Positions 14,628 through 23,208 of a stretch of DNA of 53,435 bases are shown here, piece after piece (position 1 is the first letter of the stretch; every line of letters starts with the position of its first letter). The position numbers and the translations under genes are program-made. Source of the stretch: Clostridia bacterium (GTDB lineage: Bacteria; Bacillota; Clostridia; Oscillospirales; CAG-272); the NCBI GenBank assembly GCA_017621655.1, contig JAGASS010000045.1, forward strand, positions 1 through 53,435, in the 5' to 3' direction. The notes beneath the pieces were generated by a model. The model had not been told where the DNA came from. It saw only the letters and a program-made list of their open reading frames with translations, and did not search any database.

Positions 14628-16580
14628 TTATTTGATCATAACTTTGTATTCTTCGATATCGAATATCTTGATCTCGCCCGAGAAATATTGATACAGGAAA
14701 TAACGGACGGCGCGCTTATCGTCACTCATGATGTTGTTTCTGAACGTGCCGTTATTATCCATTATCCTATATGCGACGTCAAATTCGTAAACGTTTATCT
14801 GGTTTGCCTTGCCTTCATTCAGATAGCTGACACAGTTGAGATCGATAACGTCGATCTCGTATATCTTCTGCATCGTAAACGGCGCTTTTTCACCGTATTC
14901 ATTCTTATAGAGGTCTGTAAGAAGCTCGTTATACGCCTCATGGTCTCCGTTGATTATCGCATTGAAATGCTCTCGGAAGAATTGCGCTATCGGACCTGCG
15001 GCGGCAAAATCGTCGTCGTCCTCAAGATGAAGGGTCACGTTGTTCGACGAATAGTGTATCAGCCGATCCTTTTTGATATATTCGTTATCTTCAAAAATGT
15101 TTTCTTCCCAGTCGGGCGTGCAAAAGTATTCCTCACCGAGAGGGGGATATTCACGGTATTTTATCTCCTCGCCGAAAAGAGACGAGAAAACTCCGCTTTC
15201 AAGGATAAGGTTCAGCGCAAGGAAGAGTGCAGTCAGGATACATACCGCCGCTATCATGAGCTTTGCGATACGCTTTTCCTTCGCCTTTTTGCCGATAGTA
15301 CCGTTTTTATCAGCAGCGATCAGCGCCTTTTTGAAATCGGGATAGGAATATAATGAGCCGACGCAGAGGATAGGCGTGCCTTTTTTCAGCGACGCTGAAT
15401 ACGCTTTATTTACCGCCTCGTCAAAGCTTTCGTTAGCTACTGCTTTCTTGCCGTTTTTGGTAAATACCTCAGCATAGTCCTTGGCGTCAAGAGCGCGCGG
15501 ACTGTCGGGTGTCACGGTATATACAGTGTCGGAAATCGATCCGATCTTTGAGGCGATCTTTTCATAATCCTTGTCCCTGAGAACACCGGATATAATGTTT
15601 ATCTTCTTTTTGCCGAAGCAGGTTTTGACGGTGCGCACAGCGGCAGTTACGCCCTCTTCGTTGTGTCCGCCGTCAAAGAATACGGGGGGATAATCGCGTA
15701 GACGCTCAAAGCGACCCTTCCATTCGGTATCGGATAGACCATCTCGAAGGTTCTTGTCGGATATTTTGTAGCCCATTCCGCGAAGGATCTCGACTGCCTC
15801 GATAACGTTTGCGGCGTTTTCGGGCTGATAGGTTCCGAGAAGGGAGAGGGAGAGATTTTTATACTTTTTATAGCCGAATCTGCTTCCCTTGAGCGAGATC
15901 TTGCCGCAGGTAAGGGCTGAATGATCCTTTTCGTAATAAGGGCATCCGCGCTCAAGCGCGGCGGCTTTTATTACCTCTTTTGCCGCCTTGTCCTTTCCGC
16001 CGTAAAGAACGGGGCGTGACGGCTTTATGATGCCTGCTTTTTCATATGCTATCTTTTCAACGGTATCACCGAGAAAAGCAACGTGGTCAAGTGCTATTCC
16101 CGTAATTACCGAAAGAAGCGGAGAGGGAATGATATTCGTCGAATCGAGACGACCGCCCATTCCGCATTCGAGAACCACAATATCTGCGTTTTTCTTCTTG
16201 AAATAAACGAATCCGATAGCGGTAAGGACCTCAAATTCCGTCGGCGGATCGGTCATAGACAGACACGCATCCTTGACCTCGGAGACGGTTTCGGCAAGCT
16301 CGTCCTTCGTTATCATTTCGCCGTCGTATCTGATTCGCTCCTCGAAAAATTCGATGAACGGCGACGTGAAAAGTCCCGTTTTATAACCTGCCTTGCGTAA
16401 AACGGAATCCAGCATTGCGCAGAAAGAACCCTTACCGTTCGTTCCTGCAACGTGAACGAAGTTAAGGGCCTTTTCGGGGTTTCCGAGCTTTTCCATAAGC
16501 TCTGTTATTCGTTTTAATCCCGGACGGCTTCCTTGCCATTCGGTGCTGTGTATAAATGAAAGTGCTTCTTCGTAGGTCAT
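14628..16580 (-). CDS. folC: Folylpolyglutamate/dihydrofolate synthase with membrane-anchored C-terminal extension
   Basis: Residues 1 to about 425 are a complete FolC: AGTNGKGSF ATP loop (45-53), TSPFIEFFEERI, ECGMGGRLDSTN, ALDHVAFLGDT, and the C-terminal FDGGHNEEG motif. FolC adds glutamates to folates. The frame continues without a stop through a basic linker (KKAKEKRIAK), a membrane helix at about 440-460 and a roughly 190-residue acidic domain (462-650) predicted outside the membrane. Normal FolC is about 430 residues and soluble. The extension has no motif I recognise. It may be a true fusion, or a second protein translated from an internal start. It follows folT by 3 nt (AGGTGA site), under the folate riboswitch. 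Confidence 0.85.
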   Translation of the reverse strand: MTYEEALSFIHSTEWQGSRPGLKRITELMEKLGNPEKALNFVHVAGTNGKGSFCAMLDSVLRKAGYKTGLFTSPFIEFFEERIRYDGEMITKDELAETVSEVKDACLSMTDPPTEFEVLTAIGFVYFKKKNADIVVLECGMGGRLDSTNIIPSPLLSVITGIALDHVAFLGDTVEKIAYEKAGIIKPSRPVLYGGKDKAAKEVIKAAALERGCPYYEKDHSALTCGKISLKGSRFGYKKYKNLSLSLLGTYQPENAANVIEAVEILRGMGYKISDKNLRDGLSDTEWKGRFERLRDYPPVFFDGGHNEEGVTAAVRTVKTCFGKKKINIISGVLRDKDYEKIASKIGSISDTVYTVTPDSPRALDAKDYAEVFTKNGKKAVANESFDEAVNKAYSASLKKGTPILCVGSLYSYPDFKKALIAADKNGTIGKKAKEKRIAKLMIAAVCILTALFLALNLILESGVFSSLFGEEIKYREYPPLGEEYFCTPDWEENIFEDNEYIKKDRLIHYSSNNVTLHLEDDDDFAAAGPIAQFFREHFNAIINGDHEAYNELLTDLYKNEYGEKAPFTMQKIYEIDVIDLNCVSYLNEGKANQINVYEFDVAYRIMDNNGTFRNNIMSDDKRAVRYFLYQYFSGEIKIFDIEEYKVMIK

Positions 16581-16583
16581 TTA

Positions 16584-17120
16584 TCAATCACCTGTAATCT
16601 CTTTTTTCAGGCCTTTGTTTTTGAAGAGCAAGCAGAGAACTATGCTCTCAATGGTTGCGATTGCGATATATATCGGTATACGGAAAAGAACGATCAGACC
16701 CATTTGATAATATATCTGCAGGGCGAGCGTCTTGATTATCATAGAGCCGACGATATGCCCGAGGAAGACCGCGAGAATGATCCTAAGCTTCGGGAAATGC
16801 TTGGTAAAGCAGTACTTGTAGATAACGCCTGCAGTGACGCCGACGTAACAAGCACCGATAGTAATAAGCGGGTTTGGCGCCATTCCGGCGATGACGCAGG
16901 AAATAAGGTCAGCACCCATGGCGATAGCACCGCCGACAAGAGGACCGAAGGCGAATGCTCCGATAAATATCGGAAGGCACTCAATGGTCAGTCGCAGAGC
17001 GCTTTCGTTGAAAATATATTTTGCAACGGTAGCAAGTATTACGCTTGCCGCGGTAAGAAGACCCGAGGCAGTTATGACCTTAGCGGAATAAAAGCCCTTA
17101 CTTATATCGCTTTTTTTCAA
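16584..17120 (-). CDS. folT: Folate ECF transporter S component
   Basis: A 178-residue membrane protein with about six hydrophobic segments. Its opening (residues about 12-60) reads VITASGLLTAASVILA then LRLTIECLPIFIGAFAFGPLVGG, typical of the FolT family, followed by ADLISC. FolT gives folate specificity to the shared ECF module. The start is most likely TTG at 17120-17118: it lies 8 nt after GGAGG, and the longer frame to 17228 would run through the riboswitch. The site GGAGG is inside a hairpin (17129-17158), so translation is probably gated. folC follows at once, coupling folate uptake to polyglutamate trapping. Confidence 0.87.
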   Translation of the reverse strand: MKKSDISKGFYSAKVITASGLLTAASVILATVAKYIFNESALRLTIECLPIFIGAFAFGPLVGGAIAMGADLISCVIAGMAPNPLITIGACYVGVTAGVIYKYCFTKHFPKLRIILAVFLGHIVGSMIIKTLALQIYYQMGLIVLFRIPIYIAIATIESIVLCLLFKNKGLKKEITGD

Positions 17121-17128
17121 AATAAAAA

Positions 17129-17158
17129 CCTCCCTTGCATTCTCGCAGCACAGGGAGG
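17129..17158 (-). promoter_or_regulatory. Ribosome-binding-site sequestering hairpin of folT
   Basis: On the minus strand CCTCCCT (17158-17152) pairs with AGGGAGG (17135-17129), which is the ribosome binding site. The hairpin is followed by TTTTTATTTT, so it may also terminate. It is the likely expression platform of the THF riboswitch. Confidence 0.7.
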
Positions 17159-17164
17159 AATAAG

Positions 17165-17271
17165 CTTCCTTGTGTACCAGCGGGATGCGAACTTCGGATC
17201 GCAACCTATGTCTTCGTCCGATAGACAACTCCCCGTCCTATCGGCACTTAACGCCCGAAATTCTACTCTGT
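17165..17271 (-). promoter_or_regulatory. Tetrahydrofolate (THF) riboswitch
   Basis: Read on the minus strand, the leader has the ordered landmarks of the folT-type THF riboswitch: AGAGTAGA at its 5' end, GGGCGTTAAGTGCC, GGACGGGGAGTTG, a central GACGAAGAC segment, GGTTGCGATCC and a closing GCATCCCGCT. The class binds reduced folates and represses folate transport or synthesis. Its position directly before folT-folC supports the call. Confidence 0.87.
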
Positions 17272-17284
17272 GTATTATGTATAC

Positions 17285-17313
17285 ATAATAACACCGCAGG
17301 CGCGATTTGTCAA
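17285..17313 (-). promoter_or_regulatory. Promoter of the folT-folC operon
   Basis: Minus strand TTGACA (17313-17308), 17-nt spacer, TATTAT (17290-17285). A 14-bp palindrome TTATGTATACATAA covers the -10 side (about 17276-17289). Confidence 0.75.
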
Positions 17314-17384
17314 GAGTAATGTCGTATTTTGTCGTGCGTCGTCTCTTTTGAAAGCGACGTTCACAGAATGTTTACAAAATAAAT

Positions 17385-17424
17385 CGAACACCCGTTTGCA
17401 TTTTCGGCTGTTATGTGGTATTAT
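17385..17424 (+). promoter_or_regulatory. LexA box overlapping the lexA promoter
   Basis: CGAAC-ACCC-GTTTG at 17385-17398 matches the Firmicutes SOS box (CGAAC-N4-GTTCG) but for one base. It overlaps the -35 TTGCAT (17396-17401); TATTAT (17419-17424) follows after 17 nt. This predicts classic LexA autorepression. Confidence 0.8.
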
Positions 17425-17469
17425 GTATTTGTAAAAATGTAATTATTATTTTGAAAGGAAGTCGCATAT

Positions 17470-18084
17470 ATGAGAGCTGCAAAGATCAGTGAAAAAGAAA
17501 AGGTTATATACGACTATATCAATGAAACTATAGCAAAAGAGGGCTATTCTCCTACGGTGCGCGATATTCAGTCGGCGCTCGGTATAAAGAGCACCTCGAC
17601 GGTTCACGCATATCTTAACCGCCTTGAAGAAAAGGGAATGATCCGTAAGGATCCCGGAAAGAGCCGTACTCTCAAGACCGCAGGCACTTCGCGTGAAAGC
17701 AGAAACACCGCAAGAGTGCCGCTTCTCGGCTCGGTAAGAGCAGGTATGCCGATTCTTGCCGTTGAAAACTACGAGGGATATATTGACTATCCTCTTATGA
17801 ACCATTCCTACGGCGCAAACGAGCTTTTCGCGCTTCGCGTTAAGGGCGAGAGTATGATCGACGCGGGAATACTTGACGGCGATATTATCATCGTCAAAAA
17901 GGAAAGCTGTGCCGATAACGGAACGATCGTCGTTGCGCTCGTTGAGGATAGCGCGACGGTTAAGACGTTCTATAAGGAAAACGGACATTTCCGTCTTCAG
18001 CCCGAGAATCCGACGATGGAGCCGATAATCGTTGACGAGGTGTTCATTCTCGGACGCGTCGTTGCAAACTTCCGTTTTTATTGA
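17470..18084 (+). CDS. lexA: LexA SOS-response repressor
   Basis: A 204-residue transcriptional repressor with self-cleavage. The N-terminal winged helix spans about residues 1-70 (SPTVRDIQSALGIKSTSTVH). The cleavage site is Ala91-Gly92 (SVRAGMP) and the catalytic dyad is Ser128 (KGESM) and Lys165 (ATVKTF). LexA represses DNA repair genes until RecA filaments trigger cleavage. GAAAGGA lies about 10 nt before the start and a LexA box covers its promoter. The uracil-DNA glycosylase two genes on fits a repair neighbourhood. Confidence 0.96.
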   Translation: MRAAKISEKEKVIYDYINETIAKEGYSPTVRDIQSALGIKSTSTVHAYLNRLEEKGMIRKDPGKSRTLKTAGTSRESRNTARVPLLGSVRAGMPILAVENYEGYIDYPLMNHSYGANELFALRVKGESMIDAGILDGDIIIVKKESCADNGTIVVALVEDSATVKTFYKENGHFRLQPENPTMEPIIVDEVFILGRVVANFRFY

Positions 18085-18111
18085 TAGCGAAAGGATCGTT
18101 TTCTGTATTTT

Positions 18112-18993
18112 ATGGATTTCATTTCGGAAAAAAGGGCAGGAAAAAGGATAAAGCTTCTAGTGCTTCTTCTCGGCGTTCTTCCGCAGATACTCCGTATAGC
18201 GCTTGATTTCTTTAACCTGTACGAGGTCGCGGGGAATCACGAATACGAGCCGTTTGTCGAGCCGCTGTGTACTTACGGCGCTAACATTCTCGCTCAGTTC
18301 TCGTTCTTTTCTGTGCTCGGTATACTTATATATCTTTCGGCGCGCAACGGACTTAACGGCGGCGGCAACATCACTCTTTTGATTGTTGGGCTTTATGTCG
18401 TGTTTTACTGTATACAAAGCGCAATTTCAAACGAGTCTGTCACTCTTGTGATATTCGTAATATCCGCGCTTATGACTGCGCTCGCGGTCATCCTGTCCGC
18501 AAAAAAGAATGCAGGTACTTATGTGATAGCGACGCTTACGCTTGCTATCTCGCTTATAGGCGGTATGATACAGCTCGGATCCTCGGGCGTGCCGCTTACG
18601 GTCGACGATGTTATGCTTTTAATTTCATACGCCGTAGCCAACCTGGTCATTGAGCTTCTCATTCTGCTCGTTGCGTGCAGAGCGTCGAAGTTCTTAAACG
18701 TGCGAATGACGGGCGAAATATCTCTTACCGGTAAGCTCATATCGGTAAAGAACCCCGCGCTTCTTACAATGCTCATTTTTGATGCCATTTACGTGATCAT
18801 GTCGCTGATTACACCGACGGTAACGATAATTGATAATCTGACCGAATACGGCCCGCCCGTTAATTCCTCCGAATGGATGCCGATAATCGGTGTTTACGTT
18901 GAAGCACTTATCGTATTTATGATCGGATACGCTTCAATGCGCTTCGCGGCGGGACTCGTTGAGGACGCGTATGCGCGTGCGGAGGAAGAATGA
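18112..18993 (+). CDS. Polytopic membrane protein, unknown function
   Basis: A 293-residue protein with about eight hydrophobic segments (around residues 14-35, 55-78, 86-105, 111-128, 136-155, 165-190, 215-240 and 258-280) and no family motif that I recognise. No signal peptide or catalytic signature. It lies 27 nt after lexA and its stop overlaps the start of the uracil-DNA glycosylase gene (ATGA), so it belongs to one transcript with them. The ribosome binding site (AAAGGA, 18090-18095) is 16 nt from the chosen ATG, rather far. Confidence 0.65.
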   Translation: MDFISEKRAGKRIKLLVLLLGVLPQILRIALDFFNLYEVAGNHEYEPFVEPLCTYGANILAQFSFFSVLGILIYLSARNGLNGGGNITLLIVGLYVVFYCIQSAISNESVTLVIFVISALMTALAVILSAKKNAGTYVIATLTLAISLIGGMIQLGSSGVPLTVDDVMLLISYAVANLVIELLILLVACRASKFLNVRMTGEISLTGKLISVKNPALLTMLIFDAIYVIMSLITPTVTIIDNLTEYGPPVNSSEWMPIIGVYVEALIVFMIGYASMRFAAGLVEDAYARAEEE

Positions 18994-19553
18994 TGACCTG
19001 GGAAGAGCTGGAAAATAGCTGTAAAAGCTGTGATAAATGCCCTCTCGGCAAGACAAAAACAAACACGGTCTTCGGCGTCGGAAATAAAAACGCATCCCTT
19101 ATGTTCGTCGGTGAAGCACCGGGCGAGAGCGAGGATAAAAGCGGTATACCCTTTGTCGGACGCGCGGGAAAGCTTTTTGATAAATATCTCCTCGCGCTCG
19201 GCATAGACAGAAACGAAGTTTATATTGCAAATATCCTGAAGTGCCGTCCGCCGAATAACCGAGATCCGCTTCCCGAGGAGCAGGATATGTGTATGAGCTA
19301 CCTGCGCGAGCAGGTCCGTCTCATAAAGCCGAAAATGATCGTGTGCCTCGGCAGAATATCGGCAATGAAGCTGATAAAGCCCGATTTTAAGATAACAAAA
19401 GAACACGGTATCTTCTTCAAAAAGGGCGCGTTTGAGATTGTGGCGGTCTACCACCCGTCGCTTCTTCTTCGCGACCCGTCGAAAAGGGAAGAGATGTTCA
19501 CCGACATGAAAGTGATAAAGCAAAAGCTTGAAGGCATGAAAAATGGAAATTAA
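18990..19553 (+). CDS. Family 4-type uracil-DNA glycosylase
   Basis: A 187-residue iron-sulfur uracil-DNA glycosylase. Cluster ligands are the N-terminal CKSCDKCPLG cysteines, Cys in LKCRPPNNRDP and Cys in MIVCLGR. Active-site motif GEAPGESEDKSGIPFVGRAG and the late YHPSLLLRD (HPS) motif are intact. It excises uracil arising from cytosine deamination or misincorporation. Its start overlaps the preceding stop and it overlaps the following AEC gene by 11 nt. Confidence 0.92.
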   Translation: MMTWEELENSCKSCDKCPLGKTKTNTVFGVGNKNASLMFVGEAPGESEDKSGIPFVGRAGKLFDKYLLALGIDRNEVYIANILKCRPPNNRDPLPEEQDMCMSYLREQVRLIKPKMIVCLGRISAMKLIKPDFKITKEHGIFFKKGAFEIVAVYHPSLLLRDPSKREEMFTDMKVIKQKLEGMKNGN

Positions 19554-20490
19554 TCACCAAATACTTTATAATACCCTTATAAAAATGGTTATTCCCGTTA
19601 TTGCGGGCTTTGTTGTTGCGAAAGCGGGAGTTGTGAAGGGTGACTTTGCAAAGAAGCTTTCGACTCTTATACTTTTTGTTTGTCAGCCGTTTATGCTTCT
19701 GACTGCGACCTACGGCGCAAGGTATTCCGATTCGCTCTTGACAAAAGGACTTATCGCACTGCTGTGTGGCTTCTTGGCGCACGTAATCATTGCGATCATC
19801 GGTTTTAGCGGAACCTGCTTTTTTAAGGATAAAAAGAAGGGCAGAATAATAGAACACTGCATAGTCTTCGGAAACTGCGGCTTCTTCGGCTTTCCCGTTT
19901 TGCAGGCGGCATTTGGCGACGTAGGACTTTTCTGCGGCGGCTTCTTCGTGGTTGCGTTCAACACAGTACTCTGGTCGTACGGTATGATCATTATCGGACG
20001 AGCAAACAGGGAAATGAAGATAAAGCTTACGAAGATATTTTTCAATGCAGGAACTGTTCCTTGCGTTCTTGGATTGATCCTATACGTCCTAAGGGTCCCG
20101 ACTTACGCCCCCGTTTACGACAGTATGAAAATGATAGGCGATTCATGTACGCCCCTATCACTTATACTTATCGGAATAATGCTCGCAAGAGTTCAGTTTA
20201 AGAGCTATATTAAGGAATATTCGGCTTATTACGGAATGGCACTCAAGCTGTTTTTGACACCCATAGTTACAGGCGTTATAATGAAGCTTCTCGGATTTTC
20301 CGATTTCTTTACCCTTGTGTCAGCTCTTATGATGGCGCTTCCGACTGCGTCAAGCACGGCTATGTTCGCCGAGACGTACGATCTTCACCCCGATATTGCG
20401 GCGCAGACCGTCGGCGTTTCAACGCTCATTTCGGTCGTAACCATACCGCCGACAATGCTTCTCGTTCAGAAAATAATCGATCTTATCTAA
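19543..20490 (+). CDS. AEC (auxin efflux carrier) family transporter
   Basis: A 315-residue membrane protein with about ten predicted helices and the AEC/BART pattern: two five-helix halves, with FGNCGFFGFPV in the first and a PTASSTAMFAETY segment in the second. Bacterial AEC carriers are secondary transporters, some moving malate or other organic acids. The substrate cannot be told. The start overlaps the uracil-DNA glycosylase gene; an M24 peptidase follows after 16 nt. Confidence 0.85.
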   Translation: MEINHQILYNTLIKMVIPVIAGFVVAKAGVVKGDFAKKLSTLILFVCQPFMLLTATYGARYSDSLLTKGLIALLCGFLAHVIIAIIGFSGTCFFKDKKKGRIIEHCIVFGNCGFFGFPVLQAAFGDVGLFCGGFFVVAFNTVLWSYGMIIIGRANREMKIKLTKIFFNAGTVPCVLGLILYVLRVPTYAPVYDSMKMIGDSCTPLSLILIGIMLARVQFKSYIKEYSAYYGMALKLFLTPIVTGVIMKLLGFSDFFTLVSALMMALPTASSTAMFAETYDLHPDIAAQTVGVSTLISVVTIPPTMLLVQKIIDLI

Positions 20491-20506
20491 GAAAGGAAAA
20501 CATAAA

Positions 20507-21568
20507 ATGAACACTATAAAAAAGCTTCAAAAAATGCTGCCCGAAAAGGTAGACTGCCTTCTCGTCACCTGCGAGAAGAATCAGAGATACTTAACGGGAC
20601 TTAACTATACCGACGGTTACGTAGTAGTCGGTAAGGAAAAGGCGTTTCTTCTTGCGGATTTCAGATATATTGAGGTCGCAAAGCGCTGTGAGAGCGACGA
20701 CCTTACCGTCATAATGCTTGAAAACGCAAAGCTTACGCTCGGTAACGTTTTCGCCGATAACGGCTATAAGAACATCGGCTTCGAGGACGGCGCTATGACC
20801 GTATCTGCTCTTGAAGGACTGAAAAATAAGTTCCCGAACGTTAATTTCGTTCCCTGCGGCGGTCTTGTTGAAGAAATGCGCGTGGCAAAGACAGAGGACG
20901 AGGTCGAAAAGGTAATAAAGGCGCAGAGAATAGCAGAGCAGGCGCTCGATCGTCTACTCGGACTTATGACGCCGAATATGACCGAGATCGAGGTCGCGCT
21001 TGAGCTTGAATACGGAATGAGAAAATTCGGCGCTGAAAAGCCGTCCTTCGATACTATCGCGGTATCCGGTTCGGCTTCGTCGCTTCCTCACGGCGAGCCG
21101 AGAAACGTGAAGCTCGAAAAGGGCTTCCTTACTCTCGATTACGGCGCGCTTTATCAGGGCTACTGCTCCGATATGACGAGAACTATCGTTATCGGTAAGG
21201 CAGACGACGAGATGAAAAAGGTATATAATACCGTTCTCAAGGCACAGCTTGCCGCGCTCGATTTCGTTGCGGCAGGTAAAAAGGGATGTGACTGCGATAA
21301 GGTCGCAAGAGACATAATATACGGCGCGGGCTACGAGGGATGCTTCGGTCATTCTCTCGGTCACGGCGTCGGTATGTTCATACATGAGAATCCCCGTCTT
21401 GCGGGAATGTGGGATAAGCCGCTTGAGGTCGGAGCTATCGTGACCGTCGAGCCGGGTATCTATATTGAAGGCAAATACGGAGTCCGTATCGAGGACATGG
21501 TATGGCTCAAGGAAAACGAGAGCGTAAATCTTACAAAAGCACCGAAGGAGCTTATCGAGCTGTTCTGA
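20507..21568 (+). CDS. M24B Xaa-Pro aminopeptidase-type peptidase
   Basis: A 353-residue metallopeptidase with the pita-bread fold. An N-terminal creatinase-like domain (about 1-125) precedes the catalytic domain, whose metal ligands are seen in LTLDYGALYQGYCSDMTRT (Asp211, Asp222), GHSLGHGVG, VEPGIYIE and GVRIEDM. Such enzymes split Xaa-Pro bonds and help peptide recycling in the cytoplasm. Aminopeptidase or dipeptidase cannot be separated here. AAAGGAAA precedes the start. Confidence 0.9.
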   Translation: MNTIKKLQKMLPEKVDCLLVTCEKNQRYLTGLNYTDGYVVVGKEKAFLLADFRYIEVAKRCESDDLTVIMLENAKLTLGNVFADNGYKNIGFEDGAMTVSALEGLKNKFPNVNFVPCGGLVEEMRVAKTEDEVEKVIKAQRIAEQALDRLLGLMTPNMTEIEVALELEYGMRKFGAEKPSFDTIAVSGSASSLPHGEPRNVKLEKGFLTLDYGALYQGYCSDMTRTIVIGKADDEMKKVYNTVLKAQLAALDFVAAGKKGCDCDKVARDIIYGAGYEGCFGHSLGHGVGMFIHENPRLAGMWDKPLEVGAIVTVEPGIYIEGKYGVRIEDMVWLKENESVNLTKAPKELIELF

Positions 21569-21594
21569 TAACTATTGAATGAAAGGAAAGCACT

Positions 21595-23157
21595 ATGAAA
21601 CGTTACGCTATCAGATTTGTAAACGTCGCACTTGCGTTATTGCTTCTGATTACCGCGACTCTACCGCTTTATTCCTGCTCAAATAAGAAAGGTGATACCA
21701 ATATGTACTGTGAAGAAAAGCTTTTACCGATTGTTCCGGTGCCGAAGGAGGTCAAGCTCGTCGGCAGCTCTGAAAAATACGTTATCTATGAGCTTGAGCC
21801 GTCGATCACGACCGACGACGCCGACTTCAAGCCGTTCGTCAATACCTTCAGAAACTACGCTAAGAAGATCAATGGCGTTACACTCAAGAACGAAGAGGGC
21901 GGAATCGTTCTCGTTAGAGATGAGAAGCTTGCCCCCGGTGAATATAAGATCGAAACGTCGAAGGACGGAATGATTGTTTCCGCATCCGATAACGACGGAA
22001 TCACCTATGCTCTCGCAACTCTCCATCAAATACTTACAGTTAAGGACGGCGTGATAACAGTTCCGTCCTATACGATAAAGGATAAGCCCGATTCGTCCTA
22101 CCGTGCGCTGATGGTCGACCTTGCGCGCCAGTGGCATCCCTTCAATACTCTGAAGGATTATATCGACCTCTGCTACCTCTATAAGATAAAGTTCATTCAT
22201 CTTCATTTCACCGATACTCAGAGCTATACGCTTCCGTCCGACGCTTTCCCGAAGCTTTCGACAAAGGGAAGAAGCTATACCAAGGAAGAGATCGCATCTC
22301 TCAATGAGTACGCGTCCGACCGCAATATTGAGATAATTCCCGAAATTGAGGTTCCCGGTCACGCAGCTTGTCTTACTGCGGCATATCCAGAGCTTTTTTC
22401 TAATACGCCCATATCGGGCGGAACCGACCGCAACATTATCTGTGCAGGTAAGCCGGGAATCATGGACACTCTCAAGACGCTCTTCGGTGAGCTTATCGAG
22501 ATGTTCCCGAATTCGCGTTATATACACGTCGGCGGTGACGAAGCAAATATTTCCGATTGGGAAAACTGCTCCGATTGCGTCGCGTATATGGAAAAGGAAG
22601 GCATAAACGGCAAGTATCCGCTTTATACCAGATTCGTTAAAGATATAACCGATATGATCCTTTCTATGGGCAAGACTCCCGTAGTATGGGAGGGCTTCCC
22701 GAAGGAGGGCGCCGAGACGATCTCAAGAGACGTTATTGTTACCGCTTGGGAATCGCTTTACCATTTGCCTAACGACCTTATCGAGGAGGGCTTCACGGTA
22801 ACTAACTCCTCGTGGCTTCCTCTCTACATCGTTCCGCCTACGCATCCTCACGTCACAGGCGGTAGATGGCTGCCGAAGGACATTCTTAAGTGGAACAAGT
22901 TTACCTGGAGAAACTGGTGGGATAAGTCGGCGGCATACAAGGAGCCGATCGTCGTCGAGCCGACGGATCAGGTCATCGGCGGTACTCTCTGCGCATGGGA
23001 ATGTAACTACGATCAGGATATTCAGCCCGTAAAGCAGAACCTCGCTGCACTTTCCGAGCGGCTCTGGAACGCAAACGGCACCTTCGATACAAAGGAAATG
23101 CTCGATGCACTCGCCCGTCTCTACACGCTCGCAGATAAAGTAATAGACAAAAAATAA
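21595..23157 (+). CDS. GH20 beta-N-acetylhexosaminidase lipoprotein
   Basis: A 520-residue exported enzyme with a lipoprotein signal (lipobox LYSC, Cys28). A GH20b-type N-terminal domain (about 45-155) precedes the catalytic barrel, marked by YRALMVDLARQWHP, HLHFTDTQSY, PEIEVPGHA and the signature HVGGDE with the catalytic Asp315-Glu316 pair. GH20 enzymes remove terminal GlcNAc or GalNAc by substrate-assisted catalysis. Surface anchoring suggests release of amino sugars from host glycans or chitin oligomers, which the two nagA/nagB sets in this window could use. GAAAGGAAAG precedes the start. Confidence 0.92.
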   Translation: MKRYAIRFVNVALALLLLITATLPLYSCSNKKGDTNMYCEEKLLPIVPVPKEVKLVGSSEKYVIYELEPSITTDDADFKPFVNTFRNYAKKINGVTLKNEEGGIVLVRDEKLAPGEYKIETSKDGMIVSASDNDGITYALATLHQILTVKDGVITVPSYTIKDKPDSSYRALMVDLARQWHPFNTLKDYIDLCYLYKIKFIHLHFTDTQSYTLPSDAFPKLSTKGRSYTKEEIASLNEYASDRNIEIIPEIEVPGHAACLTAAYPELFSNTPISGGTDRNIICAGKPGIMDTLKTLFGELIEMFPNSRYIHVGGDEANISDWENCSDCVAYMEKEGINGKYPLYTRFVKDITDMILSMGKTPVVWEGFPKEGAETISRDVIVTAWESLYHLPNDLIEEGFTVTNSSWLPLYIVPPTHPHVTGGRWLPKDILKWNKFTWRNWWDKSAAYKEPIVVEPTDQVIGGTLCAWECNYDQDIQPVKQNLAALSERLWNANGTFDTKEMLDALARLYTLADKVIDKK

Positions 23158-23160
23158 TTA

Positions 23161-23208
23161 ACATAAAATATCCCCTGCGGTTTAAGCACCGCAGGGGATA
23201 TTTTATGT
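23161..23208. terminator. Perfect 20-bp bidirectional terminator
   Basis: Arms 23161-23180 and 23189-23208 are perfectly complementary, with an 8-nt loop. GC core CCCCTGCGG flanked by AT-rich ends that give T runs in both directions. It separates the convergent GH20 and GH4 genes. Confidence 0.85.

Noticed and set aside
17121..17228. N-terminal extension of FolT
   Set aside because: It runs through the THF riboswitch and its hairpin; TTG 17120 with GGAGG fits the family start.
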